A stretch of 64,000 nt of DNA from an uncultured Blautia sp. (GCA_934371915.1 CAKROE010000003.1:30759-94758); one strand, 5' to 3'; counted from the stretch's first letter, positions 42,977 through 53,913 are shown. The notes: generated by a model from the sequence alone, not told the origin. A program made the numbers and translations.

Positions 42977-44248
42977 TCATTCTGCTGTGGAAATCACAGA
43001 TACTTCCACACCTGTTGTAACATCATCTACAAGTTCATATCCATCCGGTATCTCAATACTCACCGGAACCTCATAGCTGCCTTCTTTCACATTGCTCAGA
43101 TCTATGGATGCTTTTATCTGATCTTCTGCAAGATCATCAAGTGAACTGTCCGTCTTCTGGACACGAACTTCTATGTTTGCTGTATCAAAAGATACCTGCA
43201 TGCCATCCGGTGCATGATTCACCACGATATTTTTTGTAGGAACTTCACATACACTGCTTCCAATCGGTAATACATTTACCCGGACAAACATGTCTTCACT
43301 GGAATCACTGGTCAGTTTCAGTCCATCCGGAAGATAATCTGAAATATTGATTTTTTCTTCAAAATCACTGTCCCTGTCAGAAATATCCGCAACATAATCA
43401 GGAATGGTAATTGTATTGTTCTGCTCTTTCAGGGCAGCAAGTGCTTCTTCACTTCCTGCAACACTGACCACATTTGGCGTAGTACTTACACTCTCTACCT
43501 GATAGCCGGATTTCGGGGAACCGCTGTATCCTGCCTTAATTTTGACGTTTGCCTGTACCTTCCAGAGTTTTGCAGTTACATATACTCGTGAAACGTTCAG
43601 GTAGCTCATATCAGAATCTGTGAATTCTTCGCCATTCTTATCAATGATCTTGACATCTTTTTCTGTGGTAATGTCTTCTGTCGCGCCATCCACATCAATA
43701 GACGCATTTACTTTATCTATTTTATTAATCAGAGAAGTCGGACCTGTAATTTTAATTTTCTCCGGATTCGAAGTAAGTGAACCTATCTCATATCCTCTGT
43801 CCGGCTTTGTGTTATTTGTTGTAACGTTAACTACAAATTCCTGAGTATCTTTATCCTCCAGATGAAGGCTGAGATTCTGAGGGCTGACTTCTATATTGTC
43901 CTGCAGAATACGGTCGCATGATACCGTGATCGGAACCATTACCGGGTCTGTGTTCAGGCTGACCGCCTGCTGAAGATCTGCCACTGCCCGAATATCATTC
44001 ACTGAGATTCTGTCAAGGATTTTTCTCTGTGCCTTGATCGTCACACGAATCGGAACCTGTTGTTCATCCTGCATGCACATCTTGCCATCAGCATCTATAT
44101 ACGCTTCATTCAAAAGCTGTACATCCGATATAACAAAAGACTTCGTACCGATCGGGTTATTTACGTTTACTACAAGCAGCCACACCAGTATCGCAATCAC
44201 AAAAGAAAGAATTTTCAGGCCTAAATTATTTCCCAGTTTTTTCTTCAT
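42977..44248 (-). CDS. cdaR: CdaR (YbbR-domain) regulator of diadenylate cyclase
   Basis: The 423-aa protein has a short cytoplasmic start, one membrane helix (about 12-28) and an extracellular part made of about four YbbR repeats of 80-90 residues each, rich in beta strands. CdaR binds CdaA in the membrane and modulates c-di-AMP synthesis. The start overlaps the cdaA end by 23 bases, the usual arrangement. No catalytic motif is expected. Confidence 0.92.
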   Translation of the reverse strand: MKKKLGNNLGLKILSFVIAILVWLLVVNVNNPIGTKSFVISDVQLLNEAYIDADGKMCMQDEQQVPIRVTIKAQRKILDRISVNDIRAVADLQQAVSLNTDPVMVPITVSCDRILQDNIEVSPQNLSLHLEDKDTQEFVVNVTTNNTKPDRGYEIGSLTSNPEKIKITGPTSLINKIDKVNASIDVDGATEDITTEKDVKIIDKNGEEFTDSDMSYLNVSRVYVTAKLWKVQANVKIKAGYSGSPKSGYQVESVSTTPNVVSVAGSEEALAALKEQNNTITIPDYVADISDRDSDFEEKINISDYLPDGLKLTSDSSEDMFVRVNVLPIGSSVCEVPTKNIVVNHAPDGMQVSFDTANIEVRVQKTDSSLDDLAEDQIKASIDLSNVKEGSYEVPVSIEIPDGYELVDDVTTGVEVSVISTAE

Positions 44249-45113
44249 GCTTCACTCTGCCCTTCAACAACTGTCTGAATCGGTTATTATCTACGACTTT
44301 TTTGTTCTGCGCTTTCTCCAGAACGTCCCGTAATTGTGTACTGCTGATGTTTCGGATCAGCCTGCCCCCCTGCGCCACAGATACCTGTCCGGTTTCTTCG
44401 GATACGATGATCGTAACGGAATCTGTTACTTCACTGATTCCCACTCCGGCACGATGTCTTGTTCCAAGCTGCTTACTGAGTTCCATGTTATCAGAAAGCG
44501 GCAGATAGCAGGTTGCAGCCACAATACGGTTTTCTCTTACAATGACCGCTCCGTCATGAAGCGGTGTGTTATGTTCAAAAATATTAATCAGAAGCTGGCT
44601 TGTCAGGATTGCATCGACATTGATGCCTGTTCTGACATATTCGTCCAGACGGATTTCCTGTTCAATAACGATCAGTGCACCGGTCTTAACCTCTGCCATA
44701 TCATAACATGCTTTGATCAGTTCATTGACTGTCTTGTCCGTAAAACGTTCCTTAACTTCTTTTCCTGCATCAAACGGAATGATCGATGCCATGATTTTTT
44801 TCTGGCCGAGCTGTTCGATCACCTTACGTAGTTCAGGCTGGAAAATAACGACTATCGCCGTAATCAACGCACCGGCAAGACGAGATACGATCCAGAGGAT
44901 CGTATTCATCTTGAAAATATATGCTATGATCAGAAATGCACCGATCACAAGGAGACCTTTGAGCAGAGTATATGCGCGGGTAAATTTGATCCATACCATA
45001 AACTGATAGACAAAAAATGAGATCAGAATGATTTCAATTACATCGATAATACTGACAGACGGCAGATTAATATCTGATAAGTACCTTGCCAATATATCTG
45101 TAATATTTCGCAT
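44226..45113 (-). CDS. cdaA: Diadenylate cyclase CdaA
   Basis: The 295-aa protein has three N-terminal membrane helices (about 20-90) and a DisA_N cyclase domain with the active-site DGA (187-189) and RHR (219-221) motifs. It condenses two ATP to c-di-AMP, the essential second messenger controlling potassium, osmolytes and wall homeostasis in Firmicutes. It is followed by cdaR, and then by ptsH rather than glmM. Two unknown membrane proteins precede it. Confidence 0.96.
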   Translation of the reverse strand: MRNITDILARYLSDINLPSVSIIDVIEIILISFFVYQFMVWIKFTRAYTLLKGLLVIGAFLIIAYIFKMNTILWIVSRLAGALITAIVVIFQPELRKVIEQLGQKKIMASIIPFDAGKEVKERFTDKTVNELIKACYDMAEVKTGALIVIEQEIRLDEYVRTGINVDAILTSQLLINIFEHNTPLHDGAVIVRENRIVAATCYLPLSDNMELSKQLGTRHRAGVGISEVTDSVTIIVSEETGQVSVAQGGRLIRNISSTQLRDVLEKAQNKKVVDNNRFRQLLKGRVKHEEKTGK

Positions 45114-45169
45114 AAACTCTCTTCTCCTTTTGCTGCAGATTTTTATGTAATACCGGAATCAGCCGGAAC

Positions 45170-46285
45170 TTAAAGATCTTTCAGTGATTCCTCAAGCTTC
45201 TTCTCAAAATCAATATCATCGATATCGGCTTTCTCGACAACGGAAGCTTCTTCCTGAACCGGTTTCCGCCTGGCAGAACGCTTCTCGGATTTCGGCTCAT
45301 TCTGGAAAAGCGGTGATGTATAATCCGCTGTTTTCTCAGATGTTCTTCTTTCTTCTCTGTCCGCTTCACCGTTGATTTTCTTTATGCTTCTCTCTGAAGT
45401 AGCAACCAGGGCTTTCGGAACAGCTTTTACATAGTAATAATAATCATCGTCTTCGTATTCAAGCCGCTCTGTTCTGGTGTAATCTCCACCAAAAACGAAA
45501 AATTCCAGTATGAGTCCGATCAGAACCGCAACTACTGTATAGATGATCAGTGACACCATGGAAACTTCAACACCAAGGCTCATACTTCCTGCAAGCATAA
45601 TCACGATGTAAAGTACGCCACCAGCAATAATAGCAATTCGCCATGCATAATCCATCATACGGGTACGAATCAGATTTACTACAAGAACAACCACTACAAA
45701 TGCGATTACATTCAGCCACATCTCACCGTTTTTCATGAGACCATCCGCCATAAGTGTAATCTTGCCCATAATATCAAGATCAGTTCCCATCAGAACCTGA
45801 GACTGTACTCTGATAAAACGTACAAAATAGTAAATGATCACACCGCCTGCTGCCGGAAGTGCAGAAACCGCACTGCTCAGGAGACCGCATCCAACCGGAA
45901 GAAGTGCCGGAAGATCAAAGCCAAATGCAAGTGGTGTAAAAATAAGCACCATATTTTTGCCATTGCTGAAACGCAGAAAAAGAATCAGCATAAACAGAAT
46001 CAGGACAAGCACAAATCCTGCAACTTCGATTCCAAGCGCATAACTGTGTCCGATCATCAGTGCAAAACCTGTAAAGATCATCATACCTGATGGAAGAATA
46101 CAACAGATCAGAGCAAGAATCAGAACTACAAACATATTGTCCAGAGCTCTCATATATCCCATATTGGTATTGATCCAGGTAAAATAGACCGCTGCAAGAA
46201 TAAATTTCAGCAGAGGCAGCAAGTATATTTCATACTGTGCATATAATCCTTTTAATTTTTGTTTAAATTCCAGTAATGCTGTCAT
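45170..46285 (-). CDS. Polytopic membrane protein of unknown function with charged tail
   Basis: The 371-aa protein has about eight to nine membrane segments (about 20-265) and then a cytoplasmic tail of about 100 residues rich in Lys, Arg, Glu and Ser. The tail includes the acidic/aromatic YEDDDYYYYVK run near residue 280. No catalytic motif was recognised. The start overlaps the preceding gene (ATGA), and it lies 56 bases upstream of cdaA, so it may belong to the c-di-AMP transcript. Confidence 0.65.
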   Translation of the reverse strand: MTALLEFKQKLKGLYAQYEIYLLPLLKFILAAVYFTWINTNMGYMRALDNMFVVLILALICCILPSGMMIFTGFALMIGHSYALGIEVAGFVLVLILFMLILFLRFSNGKNMVLIFTPLAFGFDLPALLPVGCGLLSSAVSALPAAGGVIIYYFVRFIRVQSQVLMGTDLDIMGKITLMADGLMKNGEMWLNVIAFVVVVLVVNLIRTRMMDYAWRIAIIAGGVLYIVIMLAGSMSLGVEVSMVSLIIYTVVAVLIGLILEFFVFGGDYTRTERLEYEDDDYYYYVKAVPKALVATSERSIKKINGEADREERRTSEKTADYTSPLFQNEPKSEKRSARRKPVQEEASVVEKADIDDIDFEKKLEESLKDL

Positions 46286-46716
46286 TTGCGATACCCTCCT
46301 GCGGCTCCTTTGCCGGATGCTTTTCTTTCTTCCCGGGCATAGATCTTACTCAGTGAAGTCAGCTGACTGTAGTACTCCCTGACGCTCTTCTTTGCGCGGT
46401 GATATTTGACCGAATATTGTATATAGGTCAAAACAGAATAGAATACCAGAACGACCAGATAGCCGATAATAATATAAGCACCAAGTGCCACCAGATTCAT
46501 CTTATGAATGTTTTCCAGAAGATATTCCCCGAAATAAACAGCTACAGCTGCCACAATCAGCACATATCCGATCGTTACGAGAAAAAAGTTCTTAATCAGT
46601 GCCAGCCCAATATAATCACTTCTGTAATAGCGACTGACAGGAAGATATTTTCTGCCCTTACCCTGCTCATACATGGCAAGCTTTGTCATTATCTTGACCT
46701 TTTCTTCATTGATCAT
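46282..46716 (-). CDS. Small two-helix membrane protein of unknown function
   Basis: The 144-aa protein has two hydrophobic segments (about 35-60 and 75-105) and charged ends, including a basic C-terminus with KASGKGAAGGYRK. No family was recognised. A TATATT and an inverted repeat lie upstream. It overlaps the next membrane-protein gene by four bases, so the two are probably made as a unit. Confidence 0.65.
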   Translation of the reverse strand: MINEEKVKIMTKLAMYEQGKGRKYLPVSRYYRSDYIGLALIKNFFLVTIGYVLIVAAVAVYFGEYLLENIHKMNLVALGAYIIIGYLVVLVFYSVLTYIQYSVKYHRAKKSVREYYSQLTSLSKIYAREERKASGKGAAGGYRK

Positions 46717-46757
46717 ATTCTGCTCCTCATAAACTCTAATTCTGAATTAAATAATAT

Positions 46758-46788
46758 AACTATTCAGCAGAAAAAGTACTGAACAGTT
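46758..46788. promoter_or_regulatory. Inverted repeat upstream of the membrane-protein/cdaA genes
   Basis: AACTATTCAG (46758-46767) is an inverted match, 9 of 10, to CTGAACAGTT (46779-46788) with an 11-nt spacer. It lies about 40-70 bases before the start codon at 46716, where an operator or leader hairpin would sit. Confidence 0.35.
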
Positions 46789-46856
46789 ACGAAATAATCA
46801 TATTTGGATTAATTGTAACATATATCCACAACCATGAAAAGTGTTTTTTCTCCACT

Positions 46857-47573
46857 CTACAGCTGTCCGATGCACAAAGTAACAAAATAAATTTCTCCGG
46901 CACCGTTTTTTTTCAGGCATCCTGCAAGTGTTTCGATCGTACTTCCTGTCGTATAGACATCGTCAACGATCAGGATTTTAAGTCCCTGCACGGATTCTGT
47001 GATTCCGAACGCATCTTTCAGGTTTCCCATACGCTCAGCTGCATTCAGCTTTTTCTGTGATTTTGTTTCTTTTTTCTTCACAGCAAGTCCTGCAGCCACC
47101 GGAATCTGTAAAAGTTCACCGATTTTTTCTGCAAGATCTTCTGCCTGATTGAATCCCCTGATCCTTTTCTTACGACGCGTCATCGGTACCGGCACCAGAA
47201 CATCCGGATTCCAGTTCTTTATCTGAGTTCCGACATGTCTGTATATTTCCTCTGCATAGTACCGGCCATATTCCCGGCTGCCGTAATATTTGTATCGCAA
47301 AAGAGAGTTTTTCATCTGCATATTATACAGAAAAACACCCCTGCCCTGGCAAAATTCCCGTTTTCTGCCTTTGCAGTCTGCACAGTATTCTTCCGTTTCC
47401 GGCAGAGGTTTGCCACACTTCAGACAGTAATGTTCCTCTATCAGATGTAAGCTTCCGCTGCACACCGGACAGATTCGAAGCTTTCTGTCCGACAGTATTC
47501 TGTTACATACCGGGCATCGTGACGGATACAATGCCTCCAGGAACAATGCCCTTATTGTTCTGAGACAATTCAA
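46857..47573 (-). CDS. comF: ComF-family phosphoribosyltransferase-like protein
   Basis: The 238-aa protein has two N-terminal zinc-binding Cys clusters (CPVC...CPVC and CLKC...CADC) and a PRTase fold with the PRPP-binding motif ILIVDDVYTTGST near residue 195. ComF proteins take part in DNA uptake in competent Firmicutes and may act in DNA transport or recombination elsewhere. The start is uncertain: the frame begins with TTG at 47573 with a weak ribosome site, and near-cognate starts lie slightly upstream. It follows recD2 by 62 bases. Confidence 0.87.
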   Translation of the reverse strand: MNCLRTIRALFLEALYPSRCPVCNRILSDRKLRICPVCSGSLHLIEEHYCLKCGKPLPETEEYCADCKGRKREFCQGRGVFLYNMQMKNSLLRYKYYGSREYGRYYAEEIYRHVGTQIKNWNPDVLVPVPMTRRKKRIRGFNQAEDLAEKIGELLQIPVAAGLAVKKKETKSQKKLNAAERMGNLKDAFGITESVQGLKILIVDDVYTTGSTIETLAGCLKKNGAGEIYFVTLCIGQL

Positions 47574-47635
47574 AATCCTGATTCTTATATTTTCTTTATC
47601 CAGAATATGCCTTTCTCCCCGATGGCACGCTCTTT

Positions 47636-49864
47636 TTACTCTGCTTCCTGAATTCTCCTGTCAAGGGAGCTGTATCTTCTCTGCTGTTTTTCGTTGTTGA
47701 TCATTTCCCGGAAAGTCTCTTCGCTTCCGACCACTGTAACACATTTTCTTGCTCTTGTTACTGCCGTATAAAGAAGATTCCGGTTCATCAACATCCGCGG
47801 TCCGGACAAAATCGGAATAATCACCGCCGGATATTCCGAACCCTGTGACTTATGTATCGTAACTGCATAAGCAAGTTCCAGCTCATCAAGCTGCTTAAAT
47901 GTATACTGTGCATATCGTCCGTCCTCAAATTCCACTTCGGCAAGCTCGGCAAATTCATTGATCGTGCGGATGATTCCTGTATCACCATTAAAAACACCAA
48001 CTCCCTTGTCTACCGGAATTCCATATCTTCCGCGGACTTCCCACTCAAGCTGATAATTATTGCGGATCTGCATGACTTTGTCACCTTCACGGAAAAGTCC
48101 CTGCCCGATTTCTTTTTCTTTTTTAGACGGATCCGGCGGATTCAGATATCTCTGTAAAATCTGGTTCAGACGTTCCACCCCCAGAAGGCCCTTACGCATC
48201 GGTGTGAGTACCTGTATCTCAAACGGCTTTGCTTCGACATATTTCGGAAGTTTTTCCTGAATGAGTGCAATGACAACACGAATGATCATATCTGCGTCAT
48301 ATCTTTTCAAAAAGAAAAAGTCACGGCTTTTGTTGTTGATCTCAACCTGTTCTCCACGATTGATCTTATGTGCATTCACGACAATATCGCTTTCAGACGC
48401 CTGGCGAAAGATTTTCGTCAGTTCTACGACCGGAAACTGTCCACTTCGGATAATATCTCGCAGAACATTTCCCGGACCGACGCTCGGAAGCTGATTTTCA
48501 TCACCGACAAGTATAAGTCTTGTCCCTGCAGTCACTGCCATCAGAAGAGAATGCATCAGATGAATGTCTACCATAGACATCTCATCTATGATGATCACAT
48601 CTGCTTCCAGTGGATTTTCCGCATTTCGTTCAAAGTGAACCGGCTGTCCTTCCCGGTCATCTTCCGGCATTCCGGTCAGCTCCAGCATACGGTGTATCGT
48701 CTGTGCCTCATATCCGGTTGCCTCCGTCATACGCTTCGCAGCTCTGCCGGTAGGTGCCGCCAGCCGAAGCTCTGCACCTTCGCTTTCAAAAAAGCGGATA
48801 ATTGCATTAATGGTGGTCGTCTTACCTGTACCCGGACCTCCGGTCAGCACCAGAAGTCCATGTCTGGCCGCCTCTTTGACTGCTTTTTTCTGCATCTCAT
48901 CCAGCACTGTGCCTGTTTCTTTCTGGATCTGGCTGATCCTGCGTTCAACAAGGTGTTCATCCTCGGGACAGTCAATATCCAGTTCCCGCAGCATCCGGGC
49001 TGTATTTAATTCCAGATAATAATACTGTGCCGGATAAACAAGTACCTGTCCGTTTTCTTCTTTCTGAATAATCTTTCGTTCCATCGAAAGGTCTACCAGA
49101 TGTTTCTCCATGTAAGAGGCATCTACTCCCAGAAGCTGCTCTGCTCTCTTAAAAAGTTCTTCCTTTGGCAGATATACATGACCCTCTCCACCTGCCTGCA
49201 AAAGAGTATACGCCAGTCCACTCTTTATCCTGTAATCTGAATCTGTGTGAATCCCGATCCGATATGCGATCTCGTCAGCGATCTTAAATCCAACACCACT
49301 GATATCATCTGCCAGACGATACGGATTTTCCTGCAAAACACTGTACACGGAATCTCCATATTTCTGATAGATCTTTGCTCCGAGATTCAGAGAGATTCCA
49401 TATTTTTGCAAAAACATCATAACCTTTCGCATTTCGGATTTCTCTGCGATCTGTATTGCAATCTCGTGTGCTTTTTTCTCGCTGATCCCCTTGATTTCCG
49501 CAAGACGCTCCGGCTCTTCTTCAACGATCCGAAGAGTTTCCGCACCAAAATGCCGTACGATCCTGCCTGCAAGCGCAGCACCAATACCCTTGATCGCACC
49601 GGAACCCAGATATCGTTCCATAGCCATGGCATCTTCCGGCATCTTCTCTGTCAGCCGCACTGCCTGAAACTGTTTGCCGTATACGGGATGCTGTATAAAG
49701 CTTCCCTCTGCCTCGATCGATGCTCCCTGCGTAATGACCGGGAAAGTACCGACACAGGTCAGTTCGTCCTCGTCTTTTACGCCTTTCAACACCATCACTG
49801 TATATCCATTATCTTCGTTCCGGAAAATGATATGATCAATATATCCGGTCACACATTCACTCAT
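47636..49864 (-). CDS. recD2: RecD2-type SF1B DNA helicase
   Basis: The 742-aa protein has an N-terminal OB-like segment and helix-hairpin-helix motifs (IKGIGAALAGRI, IKGISEKKA). Helicase motifs follow: Walker A TGGPGTGKTTT near 345, the DEMSMVD motif II, QLPSVGPGNVL and a C-terminal UvrD-like part with VTIHKSQGSEYP. RecD2 unwinds DNA 5'-3' and works in repair without RecBC. It is full length, with ATG behind a purine-rich site. Confidence 0.95.
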   Translation of the reverse strand: MSECVTGYIDHIIFRNEDNGYTVMVLKGVKDEDELTCVGTFPVITQGASIEAEGSFIQHPVYGKQFQAVRLTEKMPEDAMAMERYLGSGAIKGIGAALAGRIVRHFGAETLRIVEEEPERLAEIKGISEKKAHEIAIQIAEKSEMRKVMMFLQKYGISLNLGAKIYQKYGDSVYSVLQENPYRLADDISGVGFKIADEIAYRIGIHTDSDYRIKSGLAYTLLQAGGEGHVYLPKEELFKRAEQLLGVDASYMEKHLVDLSMERKIIQKEENGQVLVYPAQYYYLELNTARMLRELDIDCPEDEHLVERRISQIQKETGTVLDEMQKKAVKEAARHGLLVLTGGPGTGKTTTINAIIRFFESEGAELRLAAPTGRAAKRMTEATGYEAQTIHRMLELTGMPEDDREGQPVHFERNAENPLEADVIIIDEMSMVDIHLMHSLLMAVTAGTRLILVGDENQLPSVGPGNVLRDIIRSGQFPVVELTKIFRQASESDIVVNAHKINRGEQVEINNKSRDFFFLKRYDADMIIRVVIALIQEKLPKYVEAKPFEIQVLTPMRKGLLGVERLNQILQRYLNPPDPSKKEKEIGQGLFREGDKVMQIRNNYQLEWEVRGRYGIPVDKGVGVFNGDTGIIRTINEFAELAEVEFEDGRYAQYTFKQLDELELAYAVTIHKSQGSEYPAVIIPILSGPRMLMNRNLLYTAVTRARKCVTVVGSEETFREMINNEKQQRRYSSLDRRIQEAE

Positions 49865-49921
49865 ACCTGCCTCTTTCTTCCTGTTTTCTTTTGGAATTTC
49901 TCTTCAAACCATAATACAGCA

Positions 49922-49968
49922 AAAAGCCAGAATATCTATGATACACTTCACAAATACTCATGGCTTTT
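49922..49968 (-). terminator. Possible long-loop terminator of mreB
   Basis: AAAAGCCA (49922-49929) and TGGCTTTT (49961-49968) pair. On the minus strand TTTTTGC follows. The 31-nt loop makes it a weak candidate. Confidence 0.4.
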
Positions 49969-49980
49969 ATCTAATGCCTG

Positions 49981-50970
49981 TCAGGCATCCATTCTGTTCA
50001 TTATTTCCGCATACATCCCTGTACCCACAGCCACAACATGCATCGCGTCCTGGACAGTCAGCGTGTTGACTCCTGTCCGCTGTTCGATCAGTGTGTCCAT
50101 GCCTTTAAGAAGTGCGCCACCACCGGCCAGAACGATTCCACGATCAACAATATCTGCGACCAGCTCCGGCGGTGTTTTTTCAAGAATACCATGGACTGCT
50201 TCCACGATCTGTCCCGTAGCATCCCTGAGAGCTTCACGGATTTCTTCTGATGTAACTTTTATTTTTTTCGGAAGTCCGGTAAGCACATTTCTTCCTTTTA
50301 CTTCCATAACCTGAGGGTTTGCTTCCTCAACTGCAGTTCCGATTCTGACTTTGATCGTCTCCGCCGCATCTTCACTGATAAAAAGCCCATGCGTCTTACG
50401 AATGTAGCTGATGATTGCCTGATCAAAAGCATCCCCTGCCACCTTGATCGTCGAAGAAACTACTACACCGCCAATTGAGATCACCGCAATATCTGTCGTT
50501 CCTCCACCGATATCCACGATCAGGTTTCCAAATGGTTTCGTGATATCCACTCCGGCTCCGATTGCTGCAGCAATCGGTTCTTCTACCAGATAGACTTCTC
50601 GTGCTCCCGCCTGATATGTTGCCTCTTCTACAGCTTTGCGCTCAATCTCCGTGATCCCGCTCGGTACACAGACACTGATTCTCGGCTTACGAAATGCGCG
50701 GCGTCCCATTGCTTTCGTGATAAAGTATTTCAGCATTTTTTCTAATACCACGAAATCCACAATCACGCCCTGACGGATTGGACGTATCACTTCCATATTG
50801 GAGTTCACATGATTACTCATCTGCTTTGCTTCTTCTCCGATTGCACGGATCTTTTCGGTATCTTTATCATATACAACGACAGACGGTTCCTGCAATACAA
50901 GGCCTTTGCCTGTAGAATATACAAGACAGTTTGTCGTTCCAAGATCTATTCCTATATCGTTTGCAGGCAT
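49981..50970 (-). CDS. mreB: MreB/Mbl-family actin-like cell-shape protein
   Basis: The 329-aa protein has the phosphate-1 motif DIGIDLGTTN, the GGGTTDIAVISIGG phosphate-2 loop and the adenosine motif LAGGGALLKGMD of bacterial actins. It forms membrane-bound filaments that guide wall synthesis. The start at 50970 has AAGGGG 7 nt upstream, better than the longer frame to 50997. No mreC or mreD is adjacent, so it may be an Mbl- or MreBH-like paralogue rather than the main mreB. Confidence 0.92.
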   Translation of the reverse strand: MPANDIGIDLGTTNCLVYSTGKGLVLQEPSVVVYDKDTEKIRAIGEEAKQMSNHVNSNMEVIRPIRQGVIVDFVVLEKMLKYFITKAMGRRAFRKPRISVCVPSGITEIERKAVEEATYQAGAREVYLVEEPIAAAIGAGVDITKPFGNLIVDIGGGTTDIAVISIGGVVVSSTIKVAGDAFDQAIISYIRKTHGLFISEDAAETIKVRIGTAVEEANPQVMEVKGRNVLTGLPKKIKVTSEEIREALRDATGQIVEAVHGILEKTPPELVADIVDRGIVLAGGGALLKGMDTLIEQRTGVNTLTVQDAMHVVAVGTGMYAEIMNRMDA

Positions 50971-51058
50971 AAAAATCCCCTTCCGTAACAATTCCAAATC
51001 TTATATCAGAAATTATTATAAACAACTTTCGCTGAAATGAAAAGCCCCTGTTTCATCC

Positions 51059-53899
51059 TCACTTAAGATACTTAGCTACATACTGTCCGGTATAAGAATC
51101 CGGGCATGCTGCAATTTCTTCCGGTGTGCCCGTTGCAATCACAGTTCCGCCACGATCTCCGCCTTCCGGCCCCATGTCAACAATGTAATCCGCGGTTTTG
51201 ATAACATCCAGATTATGTTCAATGACTACGACCGTATTTCCATTTTCGGTCAGTCGCTGCAGGATTTCCACCAGCTTGTGCACATCTGCAAAATGGAGTC
51301 CGGTTGTCGGCTCATCCAGAATATAGATCGTACGTCCGGTGCTTCTCTTACTCAGTTCTGTTGCAAGTTTGATTCTCTGCGCCTCTCCACCGGAAAGTTC
51401 TGTGGATGGCTGTCCCAGACGGATATAAGAAAGACCTACATCGTAGAGTGTCTGGATTTTTCTTCGGATAGACGGAATATTCTCAAAGAAAGTCAGTGCT
51501 TCTTCCACCGTCATATTCAGGACATCATAAATACTCTTATCTTTATATCTGACTTCCAGCGTCTCTCTGTTGTAGCGTTTGCCTTTGCAGACTTCGCACG
51601 GTACATAAACATCAGCAAGGAAATGCATCTCGATCTTGATGATACCATCTCCACTGCAGGCTTCACATCGCCCGCCCTTGACGTTGAAACTGAAACGGCC
51701 TTTCTTGTAACCTCTGGCCTTTGCATCTGCAGTCGAAGCAAACAGATCACGGATCTGATCAAATACACCTGTATAAGTAGCCGGATTAGATCTCGGTGTC
51801 CTTCCGATCGGTGACTGATCGATGCTGATCACCTTATCAAGCTGATCCAGCCCCTGAATCTCTTTGTGTTTACCCGGAATCACCCTCGCACGGTTCAGAT
51901 CACGCGCCAGTGTCTTATACAGGACTTCATTTATCAGAGAACTCTTTCCGGAGCCGCTCACACCTGTCACACATGTCATGATTCCAAGTGGAATAGCAAC
52001 GTTTACCTGTTTCAGATTGTTTTCTGCTGCTCCCCGGATTTTCAGCCATCCGGTCGGTGCTTTACGCTCAGAAGGTACCGGAATCCTGCATTTACCACTC
52101 AAATATGCTCCTGTCACAGAACGCGGATTCTTCATAAGCGACTCAGCTGTGCCGATTTCTACGAGTTCTCCCCCATGTTCGCCGGCCCCCGGTCCGATAT
52201 CCACCACGCAGTCTGCCGCACGCATTGTATCTTCATCATGCTCGACTACGATCAGACTGTTTCCGAGATCACGAAGGCGCATCAGCGCACGAAGAAGTTT
52301 GTCATTATCTCTCTGATGAAGTCCGATACTCGGCTCATCCAGAATATACGCAACTCCGACCAGTCCGGAACCAATCTGTGTTGCAAGACGGATACGCTGT
52401 GCCTCGCCACCGGAAAGCGTCGCTGTCGCACGACTCAGAGACAGGTAATCCAGTCCGACTTCTGCAAGAAAACCTACTCTTGCACGGATTTCTTTCAGAA
52501 TCTGTTTTCCGATCAGCTCCTGCTGCTTTGTCAGTTTCAGTTCTTCCATAAAAACTTTAAGTTTCTCTATGGAAAGTGCGGTCAGCTCATAGATATTGCA
52601 GTCACCCACAGTCACTGCCAGAGATTCCTTTTTCAGACGCTGACCTTTACAGGTCTTACACGGCGTAATGCGCATAAAAGTTTCGTATTCCTGCTTCATC
52701 GCATCTGATCCTGTCTCACGGTATCTCTGCTCAACATTTTTGATCAGGCCCGGGAAAGCAACATCATAGATTCCCTCTCCTCTCTGACCTTTATAATAAA
52801 CCTTGACTGCATGACCGTTTGTACCATGGATCAGAATATCTTTTATCTTGTCCGGGTAGTCTTCAAACGGTGTATCCAGACTGAACCTGTATTCTTTTGC
52901 AAGAGCATCCAGAATTGCTCTCGTAAAGCTTCCCTTATCCGTACAGGACTGCCAGCCCATTACAGCGATTGCGCCCTGCGAGATGCTTAAGGATTTATCC
53001 GGTATCATCAGATCAATGTCAAATTCCATTTTATATCCGAGGCCGAAACAGTCCGGGCACGCACCGAACGGATTGTTGAAGGAGAAACTTCTCGGCTCGA
53101 TCTCATCAATACTGATCTGGCAGTCCGGACATGCAAAGCTCTGACTGAATGTACGGATATTACCATCCATCGTATCGACCATCAGAAGCCCGTCTGACAG
53201 TTCCAGCACTGTCTCAATAGAATCAGACAATCGCTTTTCGATTCCCGGTTTGACCACCAGACGGTCTACAATAATCTCAATATTGTGCTTGATATTCTTA
53301 TCCAGCTTAATCTCCTCGGACAGTTCATAGAGATTACCGTCAATCTGCACTCTTACATAACCACTTTTCTTCGCCTGTTCCAGAAGTTTCGCGTGGGTAC
53401 CTTTACGTCCGCGGACAACCGGGGCCAGAAGCTGCAGTTTCGTCCGCTCCGGCAGTGCCATAATATGGTCTACCATCTGATCGACAGTCTGCTTCTTGAT
53501 TTCTTTGCCGCATTTCGGGCAGTGTGGAATGCCGATACGTGCATACAGCAGTCGGAAATAATCATAAATTTCTGTAACAGTTCCCACGGTAGAACGTGGG
53601 TTTCTGTTGGTCGATTTCTGGTCAATAGAAATTGCCGGAGGAAGTCCCTCGATTGATTCCACATCCGGTTTTTCCATCTGTCCCAGGAACTGTCTCGCAT
53701 ACGAAGACAGAGATTCCATGTAACGTCTCTGACCTTCCGCATAAATTGTATCAAAAGCCAGCGAAGACTTACCAGAACCACTGACACCTGTCAGTACCAC
53801 AAATTCATCTCTCGGAATATCTACACTTAAGTTTTTAAGATTATTGACGTTTGCCCCTCTGATCTTAATAAATTTTTTCCCCGGTGTTCGTTCTGCCAT
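51059..53899 (-). CDS. uvrA: UvrABC excinuclease subunit A
   Basis: The protein of about 946 aa has two ABC ATPase halves with Walker [11 protein letters not shown] twice (near 35 and 640) and signatures LSGGEAQRI twice. Zinc fingers include CEACSGDGI...CEVCKGKR and the insertion domain. It finds DNA lesions for nucleotide excision repair with UvrB. The ATG at 53899 has GAGGAG 6 nt upstream. A GTG at 53917 overlapping the hemW stop is a possible alternative start, so coupling with hemW is likely either way. Confidence 0.97.
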   Translation of the reverse strand: MAERTPGKKFIKIRGANVNNLKNLSVDIPRDEFVVLTGVSGSGKSSLAFDTIYAEGQRRYMESLSSYARQFLGQMEKPDVESIEGLPPAISIDQKSTNRNPRSTVGTVTEIYDYFRLLYARIGIPHCPKCGKEIKKQTVDQMVDHIMALPERTKLQLLAPVVRGRKGTHAKLLEQAKKSGYVRVQIDGNLYELSEEIKLDKNIKHNIEIIVDRLVVKPGIEKRLSDSIETVLELSDGLLMVDTMDGNIRTFSQSFACPDCQISIDEIEPRSFSFNNPFGACPDCFGLGYKMEFDIDLMIPDKSLSISQGAIAVMGWQSCTDKGSFTRAILDALAKEYRFSLDTPFEDYPDKIKDILIHGTNGHAVKVYYKGQRGEGIYDVAFPGLIKNVEQRYRETGSDAMKQEYETFMRITPCKTCKGQRLKKESLAVTVGDCNIYELTALSIEKLKVFMEELKLTKQQELIGKQILKEIRARVGFLAEVGLDYLSLSRATATLSGGEAQRIRLATQIGSGLVGVAYILDEPSIGLHQRDNDKLLRALMRLRDLGNSLIVVEHDEDTMRAADCVVDIGPGAGEHGGELVEIGTAESLMKNPRSVTGAYLSGKCRIPVPSERKAPTGWLKIRGAAENNLKQVNVAIPLGIMTCVTGVSGSGKSSLINEVLYKTLARDLNRARVIPGKHKEIQGLDQLDKVISIDQSPIGRTPRSNPATYTGVFDQIRDLFASTADAKARGYKKGRFSFNVKGGRCEACSGDGIIKIEMHFLADVYVPCEVCKGKRYNRETLEVRYKDKSIYDVLNMTVEEALTFFENIPSIRRKIQTLYDVGLSYIRLGQPSTELSGGEAQRIKLATELSKRSTGRTIYILDEPTTGLHFADVHKLVEILQRLTENGNTVVVIEHNLDVIKTADYIVDMGPEGGDRGGTVIATGTPEEIAACPDSYTGQYVAKYLK

Positions 53900-53913
53900 C
53901 TTTCTCTCCTCTG

